The notes below the pieces were generated by a model, which saw only the letters and a program-made list of their open reading frames with translations, ran no database searches and was not told the origin of the DNA. A stretch of 64,000 bases of DNA from Candidatus Poseidoniaceae archaeon (lineage in GTDB: Archaea > Thermoplasmatota > Poseidoniia > Poseidoniales > Poseidoniaceae), in contig CASIAI010000001.1 of NCBI GenBank assembly GCA_949372655.1, forward strand, positions 139,279 to 203,278. Direction: 5' to 3'. Position numbers and translations under genes: made by a program. Below are positions 54,289 to 62,547 of the stretch, piece after piece; the stretch's first letter is position 1, and each line of letters opens with the position of its first letter.

Positions 54289-56046
54289 TTAATCTTTCAC
54301 AGTAATCCTAGTATTTCTTGAATCTATTCTTAATTGTGGTAGTCCTGCTCGCCAACCAATTTCGGCACCGGTTAAACAAACCTTTTGACCTTTAGTTATC
54401 GATTCCATTTGAGCATTAATACTTGAACCAAATGCTACGACTTCAACTACGTTATCTCCATCCCAAATATACATATTTAGCATAGTCCAAGGTTTACCAT
54501 CCAACCTAATGCCATTTCTCTTTCGGATGCTCAGTACAAATCCTTCAGCATTAGCTCTAGTCCTGAGTAAACCAACTCGAGTTATCATCTCAGATAATTC
54601 TTGACCAATTGAAGAAAAATATTTTTCTGCATCCTCAAGACTTAATATTTTAGTTCTTGAATCTACGTATAAACGAGGATTACCTCGCCAAACTCCAGGT
54701 AATGCATCAATTATCACGACTTCCCCATTAGGACAATCATGCAATTTTGGAAATGCTCCGGGATCACTTTCTTCAATAGTAATCTGTTTTTGACCAGATG
54801 ATAGCATAGCACCTAAGACCGGTTCTGAGAAGTGATTTGGCAAAGGACCCCATGAACCCGTAAATTTACCCTTCACAGTAACTCTTGAAGGAATATTTTT
54901 CAATACCTCGGACGGTGGCTTGATTTCAATTTCTAAATTCTTAGTGATTGCCTCGACTTTCTCAGGATTGGTCCAAGTACCAGACTCATCTCTAGAAACA
55001 CCACACCAGTGACAACCTGCTTGCTCACCTTGACATTCGTTTTGTTCCATACTAGGGAATACAACAGGCCCTGCACCCATGGATTGCATTTCTTTGTGTA
55101 CTTGCTTAAATTCTACGCTCATAGATTCATATTCCTCATCACTGGGAGCATCATAAGAGATTCTCTGTGCGCCGTCAAGGTACCATCCTTCCATACCATC
55201 AATACGTTCCCCTTGATGCGTTTCCCTCCATAACCAAGAATAGAATCTTAATTGATGAATAAGAGATACTGCGAACTTAGATTCGGGATTACCTGATTTG
55301 ATATCCACTATTCTTATTCTCCCATCCCACCTTAAGACTAGGTCTAACTCTCCAGCAGCCCATCCATCTGGATGAAATAATCTCTGAGGTTGATGTACTC
55401 TCGGGTCTTTTACCCATGGTCTAGCAATTTCCCAAGACTCACACCAAGATACTTTACTACCTGAATCTTGCCACTCAGCCTTTTCATCTATAGACCATTT
55501 CCTAAGAGCGAAATTATTTACCTTATCCGGAATAGGAAATATCGGTTCCTCTCCCCATGCAGGCGAGTTCCTCTCAAATACTGATTCTCCTTTACGGAAA
55601 CGTTCTAAATAAGGGCCGCCATTAGAATTATAGCAATCTTCAACCTCTTGAATAAATAATTCCAAACCACATGAGATCCTATACATTATTGATTCTAATT
55701 CTACATCATCCCATGAATTTCCTTCCTTATGCCAAATCCCTTGATTCCAAAGCTCCTCTCCTCTTTCCATAGCTTTAATGGAATATTCTTCAACAAATCC
55801 ATTAGACCATTGTTTAAGTTCTTCGAGATTGGTTATTTGTTTCGGCCTCTTCATTAAGATTTCACAGAAGCAATCCTCAATGACTATACCGAGAACTTGT
55901 GATGTATTTAATGGCCCAGATAAACCGAGTTTAGAACCTAGAAACCATTGCCTTTTACATCTAAGGAAAGTGGTAAGACCACTTGCAGAAATTCTTGAAC
56001 GTGACTTCCCGAGTGGTCCGCCTAAAGGTGGTTTTCCAAATGGCAT
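54289..56046 (-). CDS. second PD-(D/E)XK nuclease-OB fusion, paralogous to the neighbour
   Basis: A 585-aa protein with the same layout as the downstream gene. It has ISASGLTTFLRCKRQWFLG, catalytic GELDLVLRWDGRIRIVDIKS and the QLRFYSWLWRE motif, and C-terminal OB-like regions from about residue 370 (KNIPSRVTVKGKFTGSW and a final KVCLTGAEIGWRAGLPQLRI). The later cysteines read C-x6-C-x2-C instead of C-x2-C-x5-C, so the Fe-S site may differ or be lost, while the catalytic residues stay intact. It begins 8 bases after the ABCE1 stop on the same strand. Confidence 0.85.
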   Translation of the reverse strand: MPFGKPPLGGPLGKSRSRISASGLTTFLRCKRQWFLGSKLGLSGPLNTSQVLGIVIEDCFCEILMKRPKQITNLEELKQWSNGFVEEYSIKAMERGEELWNQGIWHKEGNSWDDVELESIMYRISCGLELFIQEVEDCYNSNGGPYLERFRKGESVFERNSPAWGEEPIFPIPDKVNNFALRKWSIDEKAEWQDSGSKVSWCESWEIARPWVKDPRVHQPQRLFHPDGWAAGELDLVLRWDGRIRIVDIKSGNPESKFAVSLIHQLRFYSWLWRETHQGERIDGMEGWYLDGAQRISYDAPSDEEYESMSVEFKQVHKEMQSMGAGPVVFPSMEQNECQGEQAGCHWCGVSRDESGTWTNPEKVEAITKNLEIEIKPPSEVLKNIPSRVTVKGKFTGSWGPLPNHFSEPVLGAMLSSGQKQITIEESDPGAFPKLHDCPNGEVVIIDALPGVWRGNPRLYVDSRTKILSLEDAEKYFSSIGQELSEMITRVGLLRTRANAEGFVLSIRKRNGIRLDGKPWTMLNMYIWDGDNVVEVVAFGSSINAQMESITKGQKVCLTGAEIGWRAGLPQLRIDSRNTRITVKD

Positions 56047-56054
56047 TAAATCAC

Positions 56055-57836
56055 CTATCTAGTATCAAAAGAATAGTAATCCCCGGAACTTTGCTGTTCC
56101 CTATCTTTTCTGCTTTTGTTCTTATTTATTCTTGGCCGTTTGGAATCATGGTCTCTTCTGAAAGTGATATTGACATCTTTCAAGAAACGATTCATACCTT
56201 CTCTAAGTGAAAAAGGCCCTTCTGCTTTTCCAAAAGAACCACCTTGGCCATCGAATACTAATAGTGAATCACTTAGAATATCAATAAAATATACATCATG
56301 GTCAATTACGAAAGCAGACTTTTCATTGGCTTCCATCGTTCTTCTAATGGCTTTAGCTGCTTCCATTCTTGCATTAGCATCAAGGTGTGCTGAAGGTTCA
56401 TCCAGAAGATATAAATCCGCTTCCCTTCCAAGGCATATAGCAATAGAAACCGCTTGTCTTTCACCACCTGATAATTTCTTGACTCGCTTAGCAAGTAGTT
56501 GGTCAACACCCAATGCTTTGATAACATTCACATTGAATTCTCCACCTCTCCACTTAGCACCAATTTCACTATCTAACCATAGTTGTACACTACAGTCCAT
56601 ATCAACATCAATGTGTTGAGGCTTGTAAGAAACAGTAGATTCTTTTGTAACCCATCCATCATCATATTCATGAATACCTGCTAGTATTTTTATCATGGTA
56701 GATTTACCAGTCCCATTAGGTCCAACCACCCCTACAACTTCGCTTCTGTGTACTGCTCCATCGCCAGTAGTAAGTTCAAAGTTGCCTAACTTCTTTTTTA
56801 TTCCTGACCAGGAGACTACTTCTGAACCAAGTTCAGAACGTCTGTCTTTATGATTTAGAAATTGAATGGGTTTATCTCTAATTCTAACATTTTGTTCTGG
56901 TAAAAATCCGTCTAAATATGAATTTATTGCTTGCCTTGTAGAACGGGCGGGCGTAAATATTCCAAATGCTCCTTTCTTGCCATAAACTATGTGAACCAAA
57001 TCAGCAAGAACATCAAGAACTGCTAAGTCGTGCTCAATAACAATGACTCTCTTCGTTTCTGAAAGCTTTTGAATTATATTGACAATTCTCATCCTCTCAT
57101 GTATATCTAGATAAGATGATGGTTCGTCAAAAAAGTACACATCAACATCTCTTAGAATTGTAGCGCATATAGCCATTCTTTGTAATTCTCCGCCTGATAA
57201 TTGCTGGATTGTTCGATCTAGTAAATGGTCTATTCCAAGGTCTTTTGTAGCACTATCGAAGATATTTCTCTCATCAACTTTAGACAGTAAATCACGAACT
57301 GTACCTTCTATTCTCTTTGGAAGTTTGTCGACATTTTGAGGCTTGACTGCAACTTTCACTTCACCCTTATCAACAGATATCAAAAAGTCTCTCAGTTCTC
57401 CTCTCGGTAATGATTCAATAATATCTTTCCAATCGGGTTCTTTGTTCAGCCAATCTCCAAGATTTGGCACTATTCTACCAGATAAAGCATTTATTGCTGT
57501 TGATTTACCCATCCCATTTGGACCAAGGATTCCAACAACACTTTCTTTGGAAGGAGTTGGTAGGCGGAATAATCGGAAACCATTCATAGAATATCTGTGT
57601 ATCATATCAGTTTCTAATTCACTTGGTAATTGTTCTATTATCAATGCATCATGTGGACACTTATTTATGCAAATACCACAGCCAATGCATAGGCTTTCAG
57701 AGATATGTGGCTTTCCAGTTTTATCATCCATTATTATGCATTCTTGTCCATTTCTAACTGGGGGACAGAAAGCTTGACATTCATCATTACACTTCTTTGG
57801 CTGACAACTGTCTTCCTTCAAAACTGCAACTCTCAA
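56055..57836 (-). CDS. ribosome recycling ATPase ABCE1/Rli1
   Basis: Splits post-termination ribosomes. The N-terminal Fe-S domain carries two cysteine sets (CQPKKCNDECQAFCP and CIGCGICINKCP). Two ABC cassettes follow: Walker A GPNGMGKST near residue 110 with signature LSGGELQR, and GPNGTGKST near 370 with LSGGERQA. The hinge, rich in Arg, precedes the second cassette, and a basic tail rich in Arg, Asn and Ser ends the protein. At 593 aa it is full length. It lies downstream of L10e on the same strand. Confidence 0.96.
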   Translation of the reverse strand: MRVAVLKEDSCQPKKCNDECQAFCPPVRNGQECIIMDDKTGKPHISESLCIGCGICINKCPHDALIIEQLPSELETDMIHRYSMNGFRLFRLPTPSKESVVGILGPNGMGKSTAINALSGRIVPNLGDWLNKEPDWKDIIESLPRGELRDFLISVDKGEVKVAVKPQNVDKLPKRIEGTVRDLLSKVDERNIFDSATKDLGIDHLLDRTIQQLSGGELQRMAICATILRDVDVYFFDEPSSYLDIHERMRIVNIIQKLSETKRVIVIEHDLAVLDVLADLVHIVYGKKGAFGIFTPARSTRQAINSYLDGFLPEQNVRIRDKPIQFLNHKDRRSELGSEVVSWSGIKKKLGNFELTTGDGAVHRSEVVGVVGPNGTGKSTMIKILAGIHEYDDGWVTKESTVSYKPQHIDVDMDCSVQLWLDSEIGAKWRGGEFNVNVIKALGVDQLLAKRVKKLSGGERQAVSIAICLGREADLYLLDEPSAHLDANARMEAAKAIRRTMEANEKSAFVIDHDVYFIDILSDSLLVFDGQGGSFGKAEGPFSLREGMNRFLKDVNITFRRDHDSKRPRINKNKSRKDREQQSSGDYYSFDTR

Positions 57837-57907
57837 AAAATCACCCTCAAATCACTGGAAAATATTCTTACTTTTGAAACCGTACCCAAAATCAAGAACA
57901 AAAATGC

Positions 57908-57931
57908 CCTTTGATGATGGGCAAAGGCCCA
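57908..57931. other. overlapping hairpin candidates between L10e and ABCE1
   Basis: Two alternative short perfect stems share bases: CCTTTG/CAAAGG (57908-57913 with 57922-57927, loop 8) and TGGGC/GCCCA (57918-57922 with 57927-57931, loop 4). They lie in the 102-base gap before ABCE1. They could act as a transcription terminator for L10e or a leader for ABCE1. No U-run is conspicuous. Confidence 0.3.
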
Positions 57932-57938
57932 CCTATGT

Positions 57939-58478
57939 TCAAATTAGACCCTTTAGATGCTCGTGACCTTTAATCAAACGAATGGTACATGGAGTTGGGA
58001 ACTTCATGCTAGCCTTTCTTAGAGCATCTCTTGCTACTAAGTAATGCTCAGGTTGAACTTGAATAGAAATGACTCTTTGTCCTCTCTTTACTCTAGCAGC
58101 AGTACCAACATTCTTTCCAAATGCGCACCTCATACCTTGAGATACACGGTCTGCACCTGCTCCAGTAGCTTGCTTATTCTCTCTTAGTACGTGGTGAGGG
58201 AATGTGTGAACTCTCAAAGCATATCCTTGAGTTCCTGCTTCATTACGAATTGTTGAATTTGAAATAACACGGGCTGCTTCTAATGCAGTGTGCCTAATTT
58301 GACAGTTGTTGTCGGACCTTAGTTCGATTACAACCGGAAATTGTCCGGTTTCAGCTGCTCTTCTATTCCCTACGTGGAATTGCATAATACGGTTGTTTGG
58401 TACACCACCGATATACTTGCGTCTGGTATAAGCAGGACCTTTCAAACGGCGATACATTGATGCGGGTTTTCTTGCCAT
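57939..58478 (-). CDS. rpl10e: 50S ribosomal protein L10e (uL16)
   Basis: The archaeal/eukaryal L10e N-terminus MARKPASMYRRLKGPAYTRR is unmistakable, and further blocks are RAAETGQFPVVIELRS, VRVHTFPHHVLRENK and GADRVSQGMRCAFGK. I chose the ATG at 58478; the frame opens 18 codons earlier with atypical sequence. At 179 aa it has the expected length. It binds near the 23S A-site region and the central protuberance. Confidence 0.95.
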   Translation of the reverse strand: MARKPASMYRRLKGPAYTRRKYIGGVPNNRIMQFHVGNRRAAETGQFPVVIELRSDNNCQIRHTALEAARVISNSTIRNEAGTQGYALRVHTFPHHVLRENKQATGAGADRVSQGMRCAFGKNVGTAARVKRGQRVISIQVQPEHYLVARDALRKASMKFPTPCTIRLIKGHEHLKGLI

Positions 58479-58604
58479 AATAGACCTCCAAGCAACACTG
58501 CGATTGATGCTCCCCTTATCACTTCTCCGCATGATTGGCTTATTTTAAATTTCTAAAATGTAAGAGAATAATAGATATTTTATCAAAGCCTTCATGGAGT
58601 ATAC

Positions 58605-59813
58605 ATGCGACCGGAGGATATGGCGAAGGGATGGAAGCGGTTTCTTGAAGAAGAATCTGAACATCAATGGCTAGCCATTTCTTTGTTCTTCGTGTTCATC
58701 CTTATCGGAGCTTTTGCGATTCATGGAACTGGTAAACTTACAGGAATGGACTTGGCAAGAGAGTCAGTAGTTGAAGATTCTCGAGTACTAGAGATTGATT
58801 ATCAAAGTGGTGGCGACCACTATTCTGTTAGCCATACTCTTGATGGAACATATCTGTATAAATTTTCTGACGGAGAAAGAATAGATATAATCGACCCTAG
58901 AAACGATGAAAGTGCTTCTCAAATAAAATTCCTTACTGAATTAAATAACGGTACAATTGCCACCTCAGTTAATGAAAATTCAATTATGATAATAGATGAT
59001 TCTACAGTCTCAAATTTTAATCTAAGTGAACAAAGAGGAATCTTCAACATCATCGACTTATCTGAAAATATGGACTCGGAGTCTAATTCTATGATCTTAA
59101 TCACTGATGAAGGTGGCCACACAAGTTTTAGAGGAGTGGCAGTCGATGGAGTACCTAGTTCTTCTATGCCTAATACAGATGGAGTGGAATGGCAGAAAGT
59201 AGAGGCTATCGATAACCATCAATGGATTGCAACAGGAATTGATATTTCTTCAAACTCTGGCCAGATTAATAACCCTGCATCTCCCGAAATAAAGCCAGTT
59301 GTTGGTCACATAATATGGAATGGTGGACTTACTGCACCAATGCTTGCTAAATGGTATACTGCTCCAAGTGGCGAGTTCCACTCAATGATAAGAATGGGCA
59401 GTGATATGATTATTGCGGGAACTAGCCAAACTGTAATTTTTCATTCCAGTGACCTCACTTTTGAACACTCTACCATTACAAGTTCTGCCGCTGTCAAAAG
59501 TGGTTGTGAAGTGGTTTGGTTCTTTGGCCCTCTGAACTCTGAATCAGTCATTAAATGGACTGAAGATGGCAGTGAAGTAATAGAATTACAACATAGACTA
59601 CCTATTGAAATTGAAACTCATGGAGTCTCATCAGATATCATTTACATGCATGGAATAGACTCAAACGGAGAATATAAAACTCTTATTTTTGACGACTCAT
59701 CTTATGGTTCTATAGAAAGTGGAAGAGGTTTCTTAAACTTCGCGTTCTTATTGACTTTCACTATTGTTTTCGGGGTTATGGGATGGAACATAATTGAGAG
59801 AATGAAATTTTGA
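58605..59813 (+). CDS. membrane-anchored predicted propeller protein
   Basis: A 402-aa protein with a short basic N-terminus and a helix near residues 22-40 (WLAISLFFVFILIGAFAI). A large extracytoplasmic beta-rich domain (about 55-370) has repeated strands of sensor/propeller type, and a second helix ends the chain (FLLTFTIVFGVMGWNII, about 378-396). It may be a surface sensor; no catalytic motif is seen. The layout resembles the propeller protein at 38283-39479. It precedes mutS. Confidence 0.72.
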   Translation: MRPEDMAKGWKRFLEEESEHQWLAISLFFVFILIGAFAIHGTGKLTGMDLARESVVEDSRVLEIDYQSGGDHYSVSHTLDGTYLYKFSDGERIDIIDPRNDESASQIKFLTELNNGTIATSVNENSIMIIDDSTVSNFNLSEQRGIFNIIDLSENMDSESNSMILITDEGGHTSFRGVAVDGVPSSSMPNTDGVEWQKVEAIDNHQWIATGIDISSNSGQINNPASPEIKPVVGHIIWNGGLTAPMLAKWYTAPSGEFHSMIRMGSDMIIAGTSQTVIFHSSDLTFEHSTITSSAAVKSGCEVVWFFGPLNSESVIKWTEDGSEVIELQHRLPIEIETHGVSSDIIYMHGIDSNGEYKTLIFDDSSYGSIESGRGFLNFAFLLTFTIVFGVMGWNIIERMKF

Positions 59814-59916
59814 GAAAAATCTATTGAAATAGAAATAAGTTTTAGATTTCTTTGGCAACCTTCATGTGCCTTATCCAACGACAATCAAATCCAGCGCAAG
59901 CCATGGATGTGATGAT

Positions 59917-62538
59917 ATGTCAAAGAGAGGCATGATGGACCAATTCATGGAGATAAAATCTGAACATCCAGATACTATTCTATTTTTTAGAATGGGGGAT
60001 TTTTATGAATTATTCCATGAGGATGCTGAAGTGTCTGCAGAAGTATTAGGGTTAGCCTTGACTTCAAGAGATAAAAATGCTGAAAAACCAATACTTATGG
60101 CTGGTTTCCCATGGCATGCTCTAGAAGATAATTTGAGAAAGATGCTTAAGTCGGGATTCAAAGTTACTGTTGCAGAACAAGAAGGCGAACTTAGAGAAGG
60201 CGCAAAACTTCTAGAAAGAGTTGTTACAAGAGTCTACACCCCTGGCAGCCTCTATGAAGAATCTCTATTGTCAAGTGAGGAACGTTCTCTGTTGACTGCA
60301 ATCGTTCTTGGTAAAGAACAACTAGGAATGGGCGTAATTGATGCTTCCACAGGGGAGGCATGGGCAAGTACTTGGGTTGGTAGTGATCGATATAACAGAG
60401 CTATGGATGAGATACTTCGATGGAACCCTGCTGAGATTGTAATAACTTCAAAAGACTCAGAAGATTCCACTCTATGTAACATGTTCACTCATCTTCAAGA
60501 TACCGTAATAAGTCAACATAATGCTTCAGAAAACAAAAGACGTAATAGATTAAAGGAAATAATGAAAGTAGGTGATTTAGGACATTTGGATTTAGATAAT
60601 GCTCCTCTATCAATTGCAGCTGCTGGACTTGCTGCAGATTATTTAGCTACTGTTCATATCGCCGATTCTATTCCACTAAGAGATATTTCTATTATCGAAG
60701 AAAAGGGTAATATGTTACTTGACCAAACGACACTTAGAAATCTAGAGTTAACTTCAACTCTTTCAGGTGAATACGAAGGAAGTTTACTTTCGAGTATAAA
60801 TTTCTGCCGTACTGCAATGGGAAGAAGATTATTGAAGACGTGGATATTAAGACCATTATCTAATATTGAATCAATCACTTCGAGACAAAATTCTGTAAAT
60901 GCCTTATTCCGTTCCTCAAAACGTATTGATTCACTGAGAGACTCACTCAAAGGTCTGAGAGATATGGAACGGCTTGCCACACAATTAGCATATAATAGAT
61001 CAAATGCTAGAGATTTACTTGCCACATCTCTAGCGATAGAAAGAATGCCTGCTGTGATTGGAATATGTCAGCAAGCAGATGATGTATTACTCAATCATTT
61101 GACAACAAATTTAGATTGTTTAGATGATATGGGGGAAGAAATTCGAAGAACCTTAGTCGATAATCCACCTCTTAGTTTGCGTGATGGGGGAATAATTAGA
61201 GATGGTTTTAGCAAAGATATAGATCTTCTTAGAGACACTACATCGAAAGGCCATTCCTGGTTTAGTGATTTAGAAAAGAAACTCAGAATAGAATTAGAAA
61301 TCCCCTCGCTCAAAGTAAAAATGAATAGACAAATTGGTTGGTTTATCGAAGTCACCAAAACTCATGAAAATAAAACTCCAGAGGAATGGAAAAGAAAGCA
61401 ACAGATGACAAATGGTTCAAGGTATACAACCGATGAATTAATTGAAAGAGATGATTTACTACTTACTGCAGATACTAAAGTCAAAGAATTAGAATATAGA
61501 ATATTCCGTCAACTAAGAGATAAGTGCAGAAGTAATTCTCAACAATTAGCTGAGATAGCAGGGAAAATAGCCTCTATAGACGTACTTCAGTGCTTTGCCA
61601 TCGTAGCAAAGAGACGTTCTTGGGTAAGGCCCGAAATAATAGATTCCCCTACAATGAAAATCGAACAAGCCAGACATCCTGTTCTAGAACAACAAGGTGG
61701 ATTTGTTCCCAATGATATAAACCTTGATAATAAGAAAAACTTCCTCCTAATCACTGGACCCAATATGGGTGGAAAATCAACTTATTTACGTACAACTGCA
61801 CTGATATCGATTCTAGCACAATCCGGTTCTTTTGTACCGGCTTCCAAGGCTAAGATAGGTCTTGTAGACAGAGTATTCACCAGAGTTGGAGCCAGTGATG
61901 ACCTTAGAAGAGGGAGATCTACATTCATGATGGAAATGATAGAAGTCGCTCACATACTAAAAAGAGCAACTAGTGATTCTTTGATACTTTTAGATGAAGT
62001 TGGACGAGGAACTTCAACATTTGATGGCCTGTCTATTGCTTGGTCGATGACTGAAGATATTTGTAACCGAATAGGTGCAAGAAGTCTATTTGCGACTCAT
62101 TACCATCAATTAATCGGACTTGCTGAAGAAATAAAGACGATTAAGAATGTCCATGTACAAGTTGCTCAAAGCAATGGTGAATTGAAATTCCTTCATACTG
62201 TTGGAGAAGGTCCCTGTGATGATTCATATGGCGTACAAGTCGCTGCTTTAGCAGGGCTTCCAAGAAATGTGGTTGAGAGAGCTTCGGACCTTCTAGTGTT
62301 CTTAGAAAAGCAAGCTAAAGGGGCAAGGGCTGGGGAATCAGGCGCCCCAATCGCTAGAGATTTAGGCCAAGCCAGTTTGATGGGTTATCTGGCTGCTGCT
62401 GCAAATGAAAATACTACTAATAAGTATGAGAAAGTAATTGAAGAATTAGATTATATTTGCTCTAAATTAGATAATTTATCTCCAAAAGATGCACATGATT
62501 CTTTGTATCGTTTGAAATCATTAAGAGAGGGGTTATGA
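59917..62538 (+). CDS. mutS: DNA mismatch repair protein MutS
   Basis: Recognises mismatches. The N-terminal mismatch-binding motif is LFFRMGDFYELFHEDAE, with the Phe-x-Glu contact FYE near residue 27. The middle lever/clamp domains follow. The ATPase has Walker A GPNMGGKSTYLRT near residue 620 and Walker B LILLDEVGRGTSTFDGLS, then ATHYHQL. I chose the ATG at 59917 (MSKRGMMDQF), giving 873 aa; the frame opens at GTG 59866. It is bacterial MutS1-type and is followed by mutL after a 9-base gap. MutS/MutL are found in only some archaea, probably by transfer from bacteria. Confidence 0.95.
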   Translation: MSKRGMMDQFMEIKSEHPDTILFFRMGDFYELFHEDAEVSAEVLGLALTSRDKNAEKPILMAGFPWHALEDNLRKMLKSGFKVTVAEQEGELREGAKLLERVVTRVYTPGSLYEESLLSSEERSLLTAIVLGKEQLGMGVIDASTGEAWASTWVGSDRYNRAMDEILRWNPAEIVITSKDSEDSTLCNMFTHLQDTVISQHNASENKRRNRLKEIMKVGDLGHLDLDNAPLSIAAAGLAADYLATVHIADSIPLRDISIIEEKGNMLLDQTTLRNLELTSTLSGEYEGSLLSSINFCRTAMGRRLLKTWILRPLSNIESITSRQNSVNALFRSSKRIDSLRDSLKGLRDMERLATQLAYNRSNARDLLATSLAIERMPAVIGICQQADDVLLNHLTTNLDCLDDMGEEIRRTLVDNPPLSLRDGGIIRDGFSKDIDLLRDTTSKGHSWFSDLEKKLRIELEIPSLKVKMNRQIGWFIEVTKTHENKTPEEWKRKQQMTNGSRYTTDELIERDDLLLTADTKVKELEYRIFRQLRDKCRSNSQQLAEIAGKIASIDVLQCFAIVAKRRSWVRPEIIDSPTMKIEQARHPVLEQQGGFVPNDINLDNKKNFLLITGPNMGGKSTYLRTTALISILAQSGSFVPASKAKIGLVDRVFTRVGASDDLRRGRSTFMMEMIEVAHILKRATSDSLILLDEVGRGTSTFDGLSIAWSMTEDICNRIGARSLFATHYHQLIGLAEEIKTIKNVHVQVAQSNGELKFLHTVGEGPCDDSYGVQVAALAGLPRNVVERASDLLVFLEKQAKGARAGESGAPIARDLGQASLMGYLAAAANENTTNKYEKVIEELDYICSKLDNLSPKDAHDSLYRLKSLREGL

Positions 62539-62547
62539 GGTGGAAAT

